NCBI GenBank assembly: GCA_013398015.1
Contig: VZRR01013418.1
Location: 305,982 to 369,981, forward strand
Length of the DNA: 64,000 bases
Reading direction: 5' to 3'
Source: Oreocharis arfaki
Taxonomy: Eukaryota; Chordata; Aves; Passeriformes; Paramythiidae
Positions 51,901-64,000 of this stretch are shown piece by piece (the stretch's first letter is position 1; every line of letters begins with the position of its first letter). Both the position numbers and the translations under genes were made by a program. The notes below the pieces were generated by a model, which was not told the DNA's origin, made no database searches, and saw only the letters and a program-made list of their open reading frames with translations.

Positions 51901-54900
51901 CAGGTGCCACCAGTGAAATACAAGCCAATTCATCCAAAGTAAAAAATTGCTGTAAAAACCAAGCTCAGTTTGTAGGGGGCAAACATTTTAGCATTGAGTT
52001 TGAAATCAGTGAAACTGTGTTAAGAATTCTTGTGGCTGTAACATCTGTGGCAGGTACCTGAACAATACAGCTGTATCTGTAAGGAAATTTATGTATTTAT
52101 TTTGTGTTGGGAAGTTTCCACGTTTGCTTAGTGTGATGAATGTTTGTGCAAAGCTAGTGTCTCTGTGCTGTGTCATCATTGTGATTAATTGTGACCCAAT
52201 GGATGTCACAAGTTTAGAGGTTACTGTAACTCGGAGTATGCACCATGTGAAATGACTCTGCAACAGCACAAGATGATGGTACCAGTCTGTGTTTCTTCGT
52301 GTGCAAATGCACTTCTTTCCCTCAATTCCCCCATGTGTTTGGAAACTTGGACTAGTTTCCAATGACAGAAGGAGATCAAATGTTGAGCAGGACTACTACT
52401 TGCAGGAGTAAGAACTCTATGATCTGTCCCTAGAAATCCTTCCAGAATATAGGAAGGAGGCTCTTTAGAAGGCACAGCAGCTTAAAATGCATGATTTAGA
52501 TAAGACTGATTACTCTTAATAATTTTGTAAAGAAAACCTGCCCATAGTTTTAATTTATGCCTTGAAATTGTCTGTGGGAAAACAATTCCTAGTTTAAAAA
52601 AACCAAAGAAAAACCAAAAGAACCCCAAAAACCACCCAACATAGTAATGTCGAAAGTAAGGCAAGTTCAAAGGAAAGGAAGGCAGGAGGAAAATTAGAAT
52701 GTGACAGCATTGGGACAGCATCTATGTATCTGAGTAGCTGACTGATCCTTGAATGAAAGGACTGGTCACTGAATAAAAAAGTGTGAGGATTTTAAGTTCA
52801 TTGCTGGTGTTGCTCTTTCCCCTCATACTTTCACCACTTATGTTTGTATTAGACTAGTAGCCTTCTAGCATATCTTCACATCAGAAATTAGACAGTAAGT
52901 GCTGAGATGAGTTCAGTTCCTACTGTGGCATCTGTAGGAATTGCACCATTAAGCAGCCCAGAAGCTGAAGACATTCCTGACACATTAAGTTGTTCCTCAG
53001 AAGTAGTTTTAAAGCAGGTGTTTGTCCAGATGTACTTTAGTATATCCATTACAAATGCATGTCTGACTTGGTACAAGGAATTGCCCAAAATTTTGTTTAT
53101 ATAAATGTTAATTTACTCAGATTCTGACATTGACAGTTGTATCACTTGTCCATTAAGATAACTTGATTTTCATGTAGTGGAAATGGTGTTACTATTTTAT
53201 CTCTCTGCATAGTTACTTTCATTTGAATAAGCCATAATAGCAGAAGAAGTATTGCCATCTAAGTAAATTTCCTATATCAGTTTTGTAAAGATAAAGAACA
53301 TCAGTGGTGACACATGGTGTGTCTTAGGGCCAAAGAGGTAATTAAAATTCACTCCTATGGTTCTTAGATCTGACTTTTACCATAAGCACTATCTGTTGTC
53401 TGGCCCCACTTAGATTTCAATTATAATGAGAAAGTGAGTTAAAGAAGCTCTCTTTTTTCTCCTTTCAAATCTGTAACACGTCTGTTACTGTTAATTAGAG
53501 GTCAATTTATTTTAAATTGTCTCTCACTTCACTGCTTCTTGAATACCATAACATAGCAATGGGAAAAAAACAGGCCTAATAATCTTCAGCAGTAGGAATG
53601 AAATTGCACAAAATTCCTATTATTTGCTGCTGTACAGAGATGGGTCTTTTTCTTTCTACGTGCAGACAGAAACCTTGCTGTGTAGGCCCTGTGTCCTCTA
53701 ACACAGCAGAGTGAATGGTGCTGTCATGAGCAGGGCAGGGTTTTGGAAACCTCTGCTGCCTGGCACAGCTCATCTCTGTGGTGCCCTCCCATCTCCTGGG
53801 CAGCTGATGTCTCAGCTGTGCTGCGACCTGGCCACAGAGGGTCCGGCTGTGCACAGACTGAGTGTTTGCTGAAGGGGAGCTGCCTGTGCCTGAGGGCTTT
53901 GTGGTAGTGCTGCTGCTCTTACTTCCCCAAGTGTGGTGGAAGAAAGGGAAAAATTTTTCTCCTTTGGCATAGTGATGTTATACAGACTGGGTAGTCCCAC
54001 AACAGCGGCCTCTCTGGTCTCTACTTCGTCTTCACAAAAGACATTTGCTCTGTCAAGTGTGTCTAGTTTCCATTTCTCCTGGTTGTACTAGCCCAAAATA
54101 GCCAGCTGATTTTCCCTACCATTTTATCTATCTCAAAAAGAAATAAATACTCTACTTGTGAAGTTTGTTTCTAATTTTTCTAAAGTGTTTTTTGTCCAGC
54201 TCTTGTTAAAAAAAAAGAAATAACAGTTGTTGTAAACAGGAGAAAAAATCAAGGCAGAAACGTAAAAAATAGTAAACTACCAACACAGAATTGTGGGAAA
54301 GAGCAACATACTGAGGGTAAGAAAGTCTCACACTGCCCTCGCTCCTCCTTGCTTTAACTAAAGGCTCTGTTATTTTTGTGATCTTTGTCTGCACGAATCT
54401 GTAGCCAACATTTAATCGAAACCCTTCTGGGATTACACCACCTCATGGAGCAAACATCTACAAATTGCCAAAGCTACATTTTTCTCATGGTAAGAAATTC
54501 TAGTCACTCTCCCTTAAGACAGTGATTGCAATGCATGAGTCTCAACATGTAGATTTTTTTTATGTGTTTAATTTGTGTGTTAATATGCTGCAGTATCATT
54601 TCTTCCATTCCCTTGAGTTCTGTAGACCAATTTCACATGCCACAAAACATAATCATCAACTCCGTATAAGAATACCAGAGCTTCTAAGATGTGATGCATT
54701 GAACCACAGGCACTGATGTCCACTGAGCTTTGCCTTTACCACGGAAGACCACCACACAGCTGTGATTTAGTAAAGGTACGTTGCAGTGCTATCTAGCAGA
54801 CACTACCTGGAAGAAAATAAAAAGTGAAACAAGTGTAAATGATTAGTGGTTATGATAATAGTTACTGTTTCTCTGTCCCCTACAACATGTTCTTCAGGGT

Positions 54901-56081
54901 ATGGTCTTTTTATAGGGTAATCTGAGCCGTTCCCTCTCAATCTTACCAGACCAGATACTGTTTCTAGACAAGGTACTGTCATTTCTTCCCTAAAATAGAT
55001 TCAGAATGTCAACACATGGACTACACACACACATACACAAAAATACCAACAGCCATTAATGGCATTTGTAAGACTACCTTTTTTTCAGAAAATTAATTCC
55101 TATAAATATGCTTGTAGGCATTGCTCAGTTTAATGATTCGTTGTTCCAGAAAGTGACTTTTAGTCCTTTTTCAGACTATGAAGCATATGGTAGATTGTGA
55201 CTTTCCTTATTGAAGCTGTTGAAAAGAACCAAACCAGAACTTTTTTATCACATCCCTCCTTGCCCTACAAGTTGTCCTTCAAGTGGAGTCTTCTTAGCTG
55301 GCCCACGAAGTGTTCAACACGTGTGCTGAAGAACTGACCTTGACTGAAAAGAGAGCAGGTATGACTTTCAACTGTATATCTTCTTACTTAGCTAAACTGT
55401 AATATCTTATTCCCATTTTTAAATATGATTTTAGTGGTGAGACTTCTTTTTCATTGTGAAGAGCTTGATCATTGTTATTCTACTCTCTTAAGCTATTATC
55501 TACTGGAAATCATCACAGCTAATAGCTGTATGCTGCACAAATCAATTCTTCATGCATCTACATCTGTTCTATACCTTCATTTTGTCCTTTTTGTCACTAA
55601 ATAATTCCACTCTTCTAAGAATTACTACAGCAGGCAGGAGGCTCCAAGGTTGCTCTTGGTCTCAGTATTTCATATGCTCAATAGATCTCTTTAGGCAGAA
55701 GACTCTTCATGTATGATTTGTGCAGCAGCAGATGGCCTACTTCATATTCCTTGGAAATTAGCAATTGACTCAGAAAATTTCACACAATTATTTTCCCTCT
55801 TATACTAACTTTTCTTTGCTATCTCACTTGTTTCTTTGGAATGTTCCTTGAAAGGAGGCTTGTCTAGTGGAAATTTGTCAAATTCTTTTTAAAAGTCCAA
55901 ATAATCAGGTTGTATGTCTTGCCATTATTGACTTTCATTGTAAATTCTTCAAAGGGAAGCTTAGTGGTAGGCAAGAGCTCCTGAGGGGTTTATTACCCAT
56001 TACTTGTCAGATAAGCCTGGGAAACCCACATCTGGATCCTCAGGGGGAAAAGTGTTACGTGACCTATTGGCTGGAATTGGT

Positions 56082-56108
56082 ATTCCGTGTAACAGAATTA
56101 CACGGAAT
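56082..56108. repeat. Perfect 11-bp stem hairpin at a CR1 end
   Basis: ATTCCGTGTAA (56082-56092) and TTACACGGAAT (56098-56108) are exact complements around CAGAA. The right arm belongs to the inverted CR1 tail, the left arm to flanking DNA. Confidence 0.85.
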
Positions 56109-56375
56109 CCCGTAGTGGGTCAGGCTGGAAGGGACCACAGTGCTCATCTGGTCCAGCCTCCCTGCTCAAGCAGGGTCATCCCAGAGCACACGGCACAGGT
56201 GGTGTCCACATGGTTCTCCAGTGAGAGAGACTCTCTGGACAATCTGTTCCAGTGCTCAGTCACCTGCACAGGAAAGAAGTTCTTCCTCGTGTTCAGGTGG
56301 AACTTCTGTGCATCAGTTTCTGCCTGTTGCTTCTTGTCCTATTGCTTGGTTCATCCTACTTAAGGATTTCATCCA
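56094..56375 (-). mobile_element. CR1 LINE 3' fragment, inverted
   Basis: On the + strand: GGCTGGAAGGGACCACAGTG, CTCCCTGCTCAAGCAGGGTC, GACAATCTGTTCCAGTGCTC, GAAGTTCTTCCTCGTGTTCA and CTTCTTGTCCTATTGCTTG, the reverse complement of a CR1 3' end. Confidence 0.92.
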
Positions 56376-58455
56376 CCAGTATTTAAAAAAAATGGGTATA
56401 AAAATAGCAAGTTTTCTTTTGCCAAGGTTTTTGACGTTAATAGCATTTGACTGACATAAAGGAGTCACTGATAATTTACTCTAACATGGTTGGGAAGAAA
56501 AAGACCTTTATAGCAATTCAAACATAATTTTATTTTTTCGTGAGAAATTATTTAATACTGCACTCCAGTTGGAACCTAGATTTTTATGTCAATCCTGGTT
56601 AAGTGCCAATTTCAAATTATTTGAAGCTCATTTATTTAAATATTTTTTTTATTACTGGGTAAAAATTAATTCATGCCTTTTCAGGCAGTTTTAAGAGATT
56701 TTTTATTTTTTCTTTCTCTCTCTTTTTTTTTTTCCCTTTAGGGTGAAATGTATACATACAAAACCTGTATCTCATACTTACTTTAATTTAATTTAAAACT
56801 GCACTTACCACCTGCCAAATCCCATAATGGAAGTAGTTTAATGCCATAGTGACTGTGCTGGCAGTGTTGTAACTAACTTGAATTTATTGTTAATGTTGCT
56901 AACACTAGGAAACACTGCAAATCTCACCTGGAAACCGTCTTGTACATTTTCTATACCTAAAATTCTTTAAGAGCTGCCAAAATTCTTTCATCTCAGAGTC
57001 AATCTTTAGAATTTTCTCATTTGGCACTTGCCCGTTTCAGATTAAGTGCATTTCCTCAGTGTGCACAGTGTATATTTAGGGACATGGCCAAGTTCAGCTA
57101 GGGTCAAATCCCATTTATGTCCCCAGAGGGACATTGCATGGAAAGGAGACAGATCTTTCCCCAAAGTTTCTGTGTTAATTGTTTTTATTTAGCCCTTTCA
57201 GGCTCCTTATTTCGTTTGGGGAATTATTTATAGCACCAAATGTGTTGATTCATGGAAAAGAAGGATTAGGACTGCCTTCAGATGTGCTCTTTTATATACA
57301 TCTTTAGGAAGCTGTTTCCTTTGATACAGGGCTCTACCTATGAAATAATTTTGAAATTTCCTTTAAACATGTTTGTTTGGGGTTTTTTTTCCCTGATCAT
57401 GAGTCTTTCCTTTTTGTATTTACTTGTTGGCTTGAAGAGTAGTGGCCAAAGGTGTTTCGCATGGTAGTGGTGATGTTTTGCACTAGTTTATTCTTAGGAT
57501 TTGTAGTAGTCCACCAGAAATTAGTGATCTGGCACGTAGATATTTGGAAAGACAGTGTCATTCCACAGAAGTGTCACTGAGTGTCTTCCTGCACTTTGAA
57601 GTTTTAGGTATTTTTAATGTGCAACCTCTGGGACACCAAAATTTATCATCTTTTTTTTTGAGGGTAAAGTCTGAAACTTTTCAATATAATTAAAAGATTT
57701 TCAGTTTATTTGAAAATACAAGGTTAGGACCCGGGCTCTGATTAATGCTATCTGTAAAAGCAGTGTTTAATGAAAATTTTCAGTGGACGAGGGTATTGCT
57801 ATGATTACTGCTTCAGAATGGACTTCATTCTATGAAGAGTTGACTCCGGAAAAGCTGTGCCAGTGGCTGCTCTTGGACAAACACTAGATGACAGAACAAA
57901 CCGAATATTACATGTTCTTGCTACACAGAAGATAAATTTTAACTTCTCTTTAGAAAAGAGTGATCATAAATCTTCCATTGCAATACACAAACAATAAGGC
58001 CTTGTTTCTAAACAACGAATTAAATAAAAAATAATTGCAGTAATTAAAGTTTTTATTATATGCATATGTTCCAGATTTTGGTAAAATTTAGTTACATAAT
58101 TTCCCATTTTGCTTTTAAAATGTGCAAAGTACTGAACAAGTGTATGTATATTAAATATGAAATATTAAATGTGTGCTATGCAATAACTTGGAAAAACCTA
58201 TCAATGTTCTGTTTGTGTTTAAGTTCTTCTCCTGATCATATAGACCACTAATCTTACTAAAATCTTGACCATCAGCAATCTTAACCCTAAAAAAAATTTA
58301 AGAACACAACAAACCTTTTTAGCAAAAAGTTTAGGTTTAGTTTTCATTAGAAATTTTAAAAAGAAAAAAACCCCAGAATTTATTTTCCTTTTTGCATCAT
58401 TTTAAAGACAGCTTTATAATTTTTCTGGTGAACATAATTTTTCTGAAATGAATGT

Positions 58456-58620
58456 AGAGGAGTGTTAGAATCTCCATCCTTGGAGGCATTCAAAAGCCAC
58501 CTGGTCCTGGGTGGTCGTGGTCCTGGGCAACCTGTTCAAGGTGATCCTGCTTGAACAGGAGGTTAGACAGGGTGATGTCCAGAGGTCCCTTCCAACCTCA
58601 GCCATTCTGTGATTCTGTGA
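58456..58620 (+). mobile_element. CR1 LINE 3' end
   Basis: GAATCTCCATCCTTGGAGGC, CCTGGGCAACCTGTTCAAGG, AGAGGTCCCTTCCAACCTCA and a CATTCTGTGATTCTGTGA tail mark a sense CR1 3' terminus. A small internal duplication of TGGTCCTGGG is present. Confidence 0.93.
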
Positions 58621-61385
58621 AACCGAAATCAGAAACACATTCTCTATCCACTCTTCATTATAGGTCTTAGATGGGTTTTAGTACTTGTCAACCCTTCTGC
58701 CTCATCTGTTCCCTGTTAGAGAGTGTTGGAAAACAGTGTGCATTATTTAGGGCCCTCATTTTTTAAGTACCACTTACTGAAATGGAGCCAAGATCTTTCT
58801 GAGCCATCCATGTGTTGATGTGATACAGATCAGAGTAACCAACTGTTTTATGTGTAAAGCAGACACATGTTCCTACTTGATGAAAGTTACTGCTGGTCCT
58901 TGGTGAATTTTAGAGAATATTTTTTTTTTACTTTACTGGGGAGAAGGGTGTTTTGGTGGAGACAGGATACAGGGGGAAGATGAGATTTACAGAAAGCAGT
59001 TTGAATTGATAGGCCAGAAGTTGGTATGAAAACACAAAAGACTTCCCTCTCCCAAAAATAGGACTGTTCTGTGTAGCACATGCCATTTATTACTTTTAAT
59101 TCAAGAATACAAGCAAACTGTTGTACTTGTAAAGGATTACTACAGGCCATGGGTCACTGCTGTTCAAAAAAAACTTTATTCTAATTCATGATTTTTACTC
59201 AATTGATATTTTTTGTTGATCTGCCTTTTTCTCCTTTTAGTAAAAGAAAAGTTGCAGGCTTTTACCATTTCCATATTGGTGAAAGTTAATGCAGTGTTTT
59301 CTGTGTCATTATGTTTTGTGTCTATGCATCCTGTGGCTTTAGTAATCAGTTTCTTTCTCCTGCTACTTGACTTATTTCACTACCAATCTAACCTTAAAAT
59401 AAATCTGGGATTAAAAGCTTCATTTAGTTTTGCCATTAAGGAACAGATAGCCATACTTTCATTGGACTACTTGCAAAAGTAATTTGGATTTCACCCAGAA
59501 ATATTGAAGCAAATGTCACTAGGAAGCCCAGTGACAGGACAGAGCAATCTTCTCCCCATTTCTTTCACACAAGGACTCTCAGTAGCAGTGTTTTAGCCAG
59601 TACAAATGAAACCACTAGAGAAATCTTAGAATTATTTTTTTTCTGCTGTCTTTATTAGGTAGCTTAAATATTTATTGTATGTTAGCTGTCTGGAAAGAAA
59701 AGTTATTGTGGCTAATAGAGAGAATCAGGGTTTGAGTAACTCCACACTTATGACAGAAAAAGACGTATTTGCTTGTGACAGCAGGGACTGGGACTGGCAG
59801 CATGCTGCGAGATCTCTGATTAAGTGAGTAGTTATGATGGGATGTGGCAGCTTAAGGATAAAAGAAACTCTTTTTGTATTATTTCCATGGAAAAGGATGA
59901 TTGATGGGACACCAGATTTCTTTGGCCTATTTTCCTCAGTTTTTGGTGATTCAGAAGCAAAACAGAAGTCTTTACACAATTTGAAAATAATTCCTCATTG
60001 TCTTGTAAATAGTATTTTTGTCTGGGAAAGAACAGAAAAATGTCCTGAGTAAAAGTTTGTCTTGCCTTATTGTCTAAATATTGTAGGATGTATTTAATAA
60101 ATTCCTTGTAATCTAAGTAATGCAGGTTGTGTTTCCTCTAAGGTCGTGTTCCTTCACCTTAGATATTTTTTCATGCTAATCTTGAACCTCAGTCCCCCCC
60201 ACAGTATCTTGATGAGTTAACATTGGACTGGCAGGAAAGCAAATTTCTAAATCCTTTTACCTTGCTTAAAAAAAAAAAAAAAGCCTTTAATGGGTCTAGG
60301 AAAATTTCATTTGCTTTGCAGTCGAAAAAAAAAATTAATGACGACATGCAGAGGAACTTTTATCACTGCAGACTTCACAGCCTTGCAAAGCTGATTTGCC
60401 CATCAAATGTAAGAAAAAGAAGTCTAGCTAATCCCCTAAACACATAATAATTAGCAAGTTCTCACATTTTTACACCTGAATTGCTGTAAAAAAAAATTAG
60501 GTGGCCTAAAAAGAGCTTAAAATAAAATCACTGTTTCTCTGTTAATTTGGAAATGCCCTATAATGGAGTTACTGGCAAATGACTCTATATGTGTCTGGAA
60601 TAAATGTACAGAGAAGCAGTGGATATCTGTCAGAGGCAGATTTATATTCATTCTTGCTGTGACAAGATGGCTGTGCTGTAAAATCAAATGAAAAATGGAC
60701 ATTAACATGTGGGATCCACATTTGTCACCACATGCCACTTCTGGAGTCCATGGGCAGCATGTGTCCCTTCAGCTGGAGATCAGCACTACAGTCGTCCTCA
60801 GCTGTCGACACCTAACAGCTCAGTGGGTTCTTTATCCCCCAGGCTGCTCTGCTGCAGGATGGTGAAGTAGCATTGAATGAGAAGTTTGATCCTACTCCTC
60901 TTTGGAGCCAATAGCAGGTTTAGAAAATACTTTTTGTTCCAGATTTCCAACTTGTGCTAGTGAAAATATTCTATGGATGATGAGGGAACAAAAGCTCTGT
61001 ACTTTAAGGACTGCATAATGATGTTCAAGGACAGAAATGCAGGACAAGGGTTTAATGGCATTTTTGTTTGTCTAGCGAAAAGTTTCAGATAGATTGGTCT
61101 AATTATAGTTAAATACCAAATGCGAGTGGGAAGTCATTTGAATTCCCTAAGCCAGATGGTCTAATTCGTCTCTCATTTAAAGCACTTTGATATGAAAATT
61201 TTTAAAGGGTCTAATGCTCAATTTTACTACATTTAATTCTATAGAAAGGTGGGAGAGCAATGTATTGCCATGTAGAATTTTACAGTCTGGATGTGTGAAA
61301 TGAGAAATTAGCCAAGAACTGCCAGTATCTTGCTCTTATGTAATAACCCAGACATGCTTTCCTACTTGTGCACTTCTAGCTCTAG

Positions 61386-61407
61386 ATGTAAACCATTAGG
61401 TTTACAT
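61386..61407. repeat. Perfect 9-bp stem hairpin
   Basis: ATGTAAACC (61386-61394) and GGTTTACAT (61399-61407) pair around ATTA. Confidence 0.75.
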
Positions 61408-61786
61408 TAGGAAAACAAAATTCATATGGCCACTCTCTGTCCGAACTGTGCACATTTCTTTCTCATCTACTGGTCCTTTAGTTGCTGGGGAGCTGGACAT
61501 TTCCCCTTAGCAGGCTGACCGGCCTTTCTTCCAATTGTTTTGTAGTGAATGAAGTTTGAAGCCCAGAGAGACTAAGGGATTAAATCTGCTGTCTGAGGCT
61601 TGTTTTCCCTAAATGTGTGTCATGTTCAAATGTGTTCATCTGGAAAAAACACCACTGGGGAAAAGGATTTTGTATTCTCTGTAGTTATGAGGATTTTGAA
61701 TGGTTTACTGAGGCCATCAGTAAAGAGATTGCTTGACATGAGATTTCTGTGATCATCTCTTTAGTTTAACATGGAACATTTAACAG

Positions 61787-62197
61787 TGTCGTGGTTTAGG
61801 AATGGGATTCTCCAATTTCGTACTCCCACTGAAAGAAACATGCCCCACTCGCCTCCTTCCCCCCAACTGGCTGAAAAAAAGTCTAAGATCACAGGTTGAG
61901 ATAGAACAATTTACTGGAAATAGCAATGAGTTAAGAAAACAAACAGTAACAGCAAAGATATTAATAACTAAAGTGTACAAAAGAGAGAGTGATTCATATG
62001 CAAAAATGTTCACTGAAGAGCCCATGACAATAAACAGTACCAGACATCTTTCTCCACCATGTTTTCTTGACCAGGAGGAGCCTCTTCTTGGAAGTTGATT
62101 TCCCTGACCCTGGCATTGACATGAGGTAGTATCCCTGTCCTAGCCATGTTCCCTCCCAGCTACTGCGAAAGATTAACCCTGTTCTGGCTGGAACCAG
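61787..62197. mobile_element. Solo-LTR-like endogenous retroviral element
   Basis: Begins TGTCGTGGTTTAGGAATGGG after a short AT-rich flank. It then has CACAGGTTGAGATAGAACAA, CCCTGTCCTAGCCATGTTCC and CTCCCAGCTACTGCGAAAGA, ending near TGGCTGGAACCAGGGC. The TGTCGTGGTTT start and GGCTGGAACCAG end are typical of an avian LTR family. At about 410 bases, with no internal coding region attached, it looks like a solo LTR. A convincing target-site duplication was not seen, so the ends are approximate. Confidence 0.78.
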
Positions 62198-62209
62198 GGC
62201 TCCAGTACT

Positions 62210-62240
62210 GGTACTAAACCTCCAGGTTGGTACTAAACCT
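62210..62240 (+). repeat. Short tandem repeat of GGTACTAAACCT
   Basis: Two copies about 18 bases apart, just beyond the LTR-like element. Confidence 0.7.
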
Positions 62241-63879
62241 ACCATAAAAAAATGATCATTAGTTACCCTGACCTACTCTGTTTCCAGTCAGATGTAGTGT
62301 GTTATCTGAAAGAGATTGTTTATTCAGATACATGTGCTCTGAAGCAAAAAATCCTGGATGTTTTATGCATTTTTGTTCAGTTATTCAGGCTCAAACTTCG
62401 GTACTGAATATTTACATGAACCCGAATCCCTGGATTCTTAGGTAGTTTTCAAAGTGGAGTCACTGTTCAGCTTTAAATTTTGTGCTATTTTGGCAACTTT
62501 ATAAACATGGAGGGACAATTTTACTGGAATTTTTTTAGAAATAATTACCTGACTTTGACATTATTACCATGTAATAATTTCTCAGTTTCTCAGTTGGTCT
62601 CAATAAAAAGCTTCAAAACTTTTTTTTTCTAGTAGAAATACTCCACACTCAGATTTACTGTGGAATTCAAGAAGAGTGCTGCTTTTTGCTTAACTTTCTC
62701 CTGTGACAGATTTGCTAGGTAACTGCATTCATAACATTCCGCTATCTCAGCCTGACAGGCTTAGCACCTTTTTCTCTTCCTCTGAACTTCCTTAACTGCC
62801 AGTCTAGCATATTTCAGGCTTAGATACTTGTAACTCATTTTAAAGGCAAATTTATAATGATGAAGTGGCAAAAATATCAGAATTGTCAGAGCTAGTGGTC
62901 GTAAGAATGTATGGTTCCCTTTAGTAACAGGAAAGATGGCATCTATCTGAATGGAGCTGACGGGGATAAAAATGAATTCTGTGAAGCAAGTTCTGTCCTG
63001 GTATTCAAAAGCTGTTTGCCCTGAATCCATATTTTAAATCATTGATTTGTTACTTACAAGAATCACTTACTATTGATGGTCCTGATCCTCAAGGGCTTTG
63101 CCTTGCCTCAAACTATACCTTTTCCTGGTGCATATGTGAGTAGTACCTGGGAGGCCTAAAGGAAAGCATGGAGGAATGCACAGGGATGTCAAACTAAACC
63201 CTGGTGTTTTCTGGTCTCTGCCCTTACAAGTTACTGTACTGCTGATGCAAATTCTGTAAAACTGTGTTGTAGAGAAATGAAACACCAAAGTAATTGCCAG
63301 GCTGCTGTTAACATTGGGACCTATCATTGATACCAGCTGAGGGGTGAATGATGAAAACAGAACCTCTGGAAACATTTTTTCACCAGCTTATTGACTTAAG
63401 TACAGAAAAACATTTAAGGCAGTGTCAGTCTGTTTTGTCACTATTGTATTACCTTTCTATTTATTTTCTCATCTCGACATATTAAAGAAAGGCAGAATAA
63501 ACATAGACATTATTAAAATCTATCCATAACAAAAGATCCACAAACCCTTCAAGCCCAGTCTGTATCTTCATCCATGGCTGGTGATTATGTAACAAGGTGC
63601 TCTTCTCAAAAATCTTGTGCTAAACAGTCTTGATGAGCCTCCTTGTAAACATGCCACATCATCAAGAAGAGGACAAACATGCTCCTTCTCCAACACTAAT
63701 GGCAAAATCAGATAACAGTGTCTCTCACTCTTGAGCCTAGTCAGTCCTACCTACGCTGAGCCTGTACACAGCAGAGTTTCATCTGCTGTTTCTAGCTTGG
63801 TAGTGTTTAATATGGTAAAGGCTTTTGGCTTTATGTGGGAATTCAGAAAGCAGGTTCTTATGGAAGCCCTGGTACCTCT

Positions 63880-63941
63880 TTTTGGTTTGTTTGTTTGTTT
63901 GTTTTGGGGTTTTGTTTGTTTGTTTGTTTGTTTGTTTTTGA
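63880..63941 (+). repeat. (TTTG)n microsatellite
   Basis: Two runs of TTTG/GTTT units separated by GTTTTGGGG. Apparent Phe/Val-rich or Lys/Gln/Thr-rich open frames across it are artefacts. Confidence 0.9.
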
Positions 63942-64000
63942 GACCAGTGAGTATAGAGCATTTATACAACATTGTGATTTTTCACATGTAGTTTTGAGTG

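Larger units (their letters stand above)
48991..64000. other. Gene-free DNA downstream of SPOCK3
   Basis: No coding exon with convincing similarity or splice structure was found. 48991-56093 has no recognised repeat; 53600-53960 is GC-richer but unidentified. 56094-56375 and 58456-58620 are CR1; 61787-62197 is an LTR-type element; 63880-63941 is a (TTTG)n tract. The rest is AT-rich unique-looking sequence. Confidence 0.7.

Noticed and set aside
56004..56454. 119- and 104-codon + strand frames
   Set aside because: They read an inverted CR1 fragment in the wrong sense.
63751..63991. Open frames on both strands rich in Phe/Val or Lys/Gln/Thr
   Set aside because: They are produced by the (TTTG)n microsatellite.
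1..64000. CRISPR arrays, operons, tRNA or rRNA genes
   Set aside because: None recognised; the spliced gene and CR1 repeats show this is a bird nuclear genome, where CRISPR arrays and operons are not expected.

Overview
The window is vertebrate nuclear DNA, almost certainly from a bird. It carries many CR1 LINE fragments with typical avian 3' ends (ATTCTGTG or TTCTATT tails), two LTR-type endogenous retroviral sequences of kinds I recognise from bird genomes, and very sparse coding sequence. There are no bacterial-style genes, operons, CRISPR arrays or recognisable tRNA/rRNA genes. Almost all short open frames are chance ORFs in AT-rich intronic or intergenic DNA, or remnants of CR1 reverse transcriptase.

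The one real gene is the 3' half of SPOCK3 (testican-3) on the + strand. Five coding exons are visible at 27911-28030, 38362-38583, 44778-44840, 45994-46131 and 47141-47310, ending in a TGA stop. In order they encode the start of the SPARC-like extracellular calcium-binding domain, its paired EF-hands, a linker that opens the thyroglobulin type-1 domain, the rest of that domain with its CWCV motif, and a very acidic C-terminal tail with Ser-Gly sites for glycosaminoglycan attachment. Every intron is phase 1, and the four internal exons are all multiples of three. The signal peptide, N-terminal region and Kazal-like exons were not seen and must lie upstream of base 1.

Layout: 1-27910 is read as the large upstream SPOCK3 intron, with CR1 copies at about 10.57-10.90, 13.87-14.57, 15.15-16.15 and 21.49-21.61 kb and an LTR-type element at 25.18-26.23 kb. 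28031-38361 is a 10.3-kb intron with two tiny CR1 tails, a C-rich tract and a duplicated block around a single N at 29024 that looks like an assembly fault. 38584-47140 holds three shorter introns. From 47311 comes an AT-rich 3' UTR with several AATAAA signals, then gene-free DNA to 64000 with CR1 copies at 56.1 and 58.5 kb and a solo-LTR-like element at 61.79-62.20 kb.

I found no new multi-gene system. The items most worth checking are the assembly duplication, several perfect inverted repeats in the introns, the head-to-head CR1 junction, the low-complexity acidic tail exon, and two AT-rich segments that resemble conserved regulatory elements.
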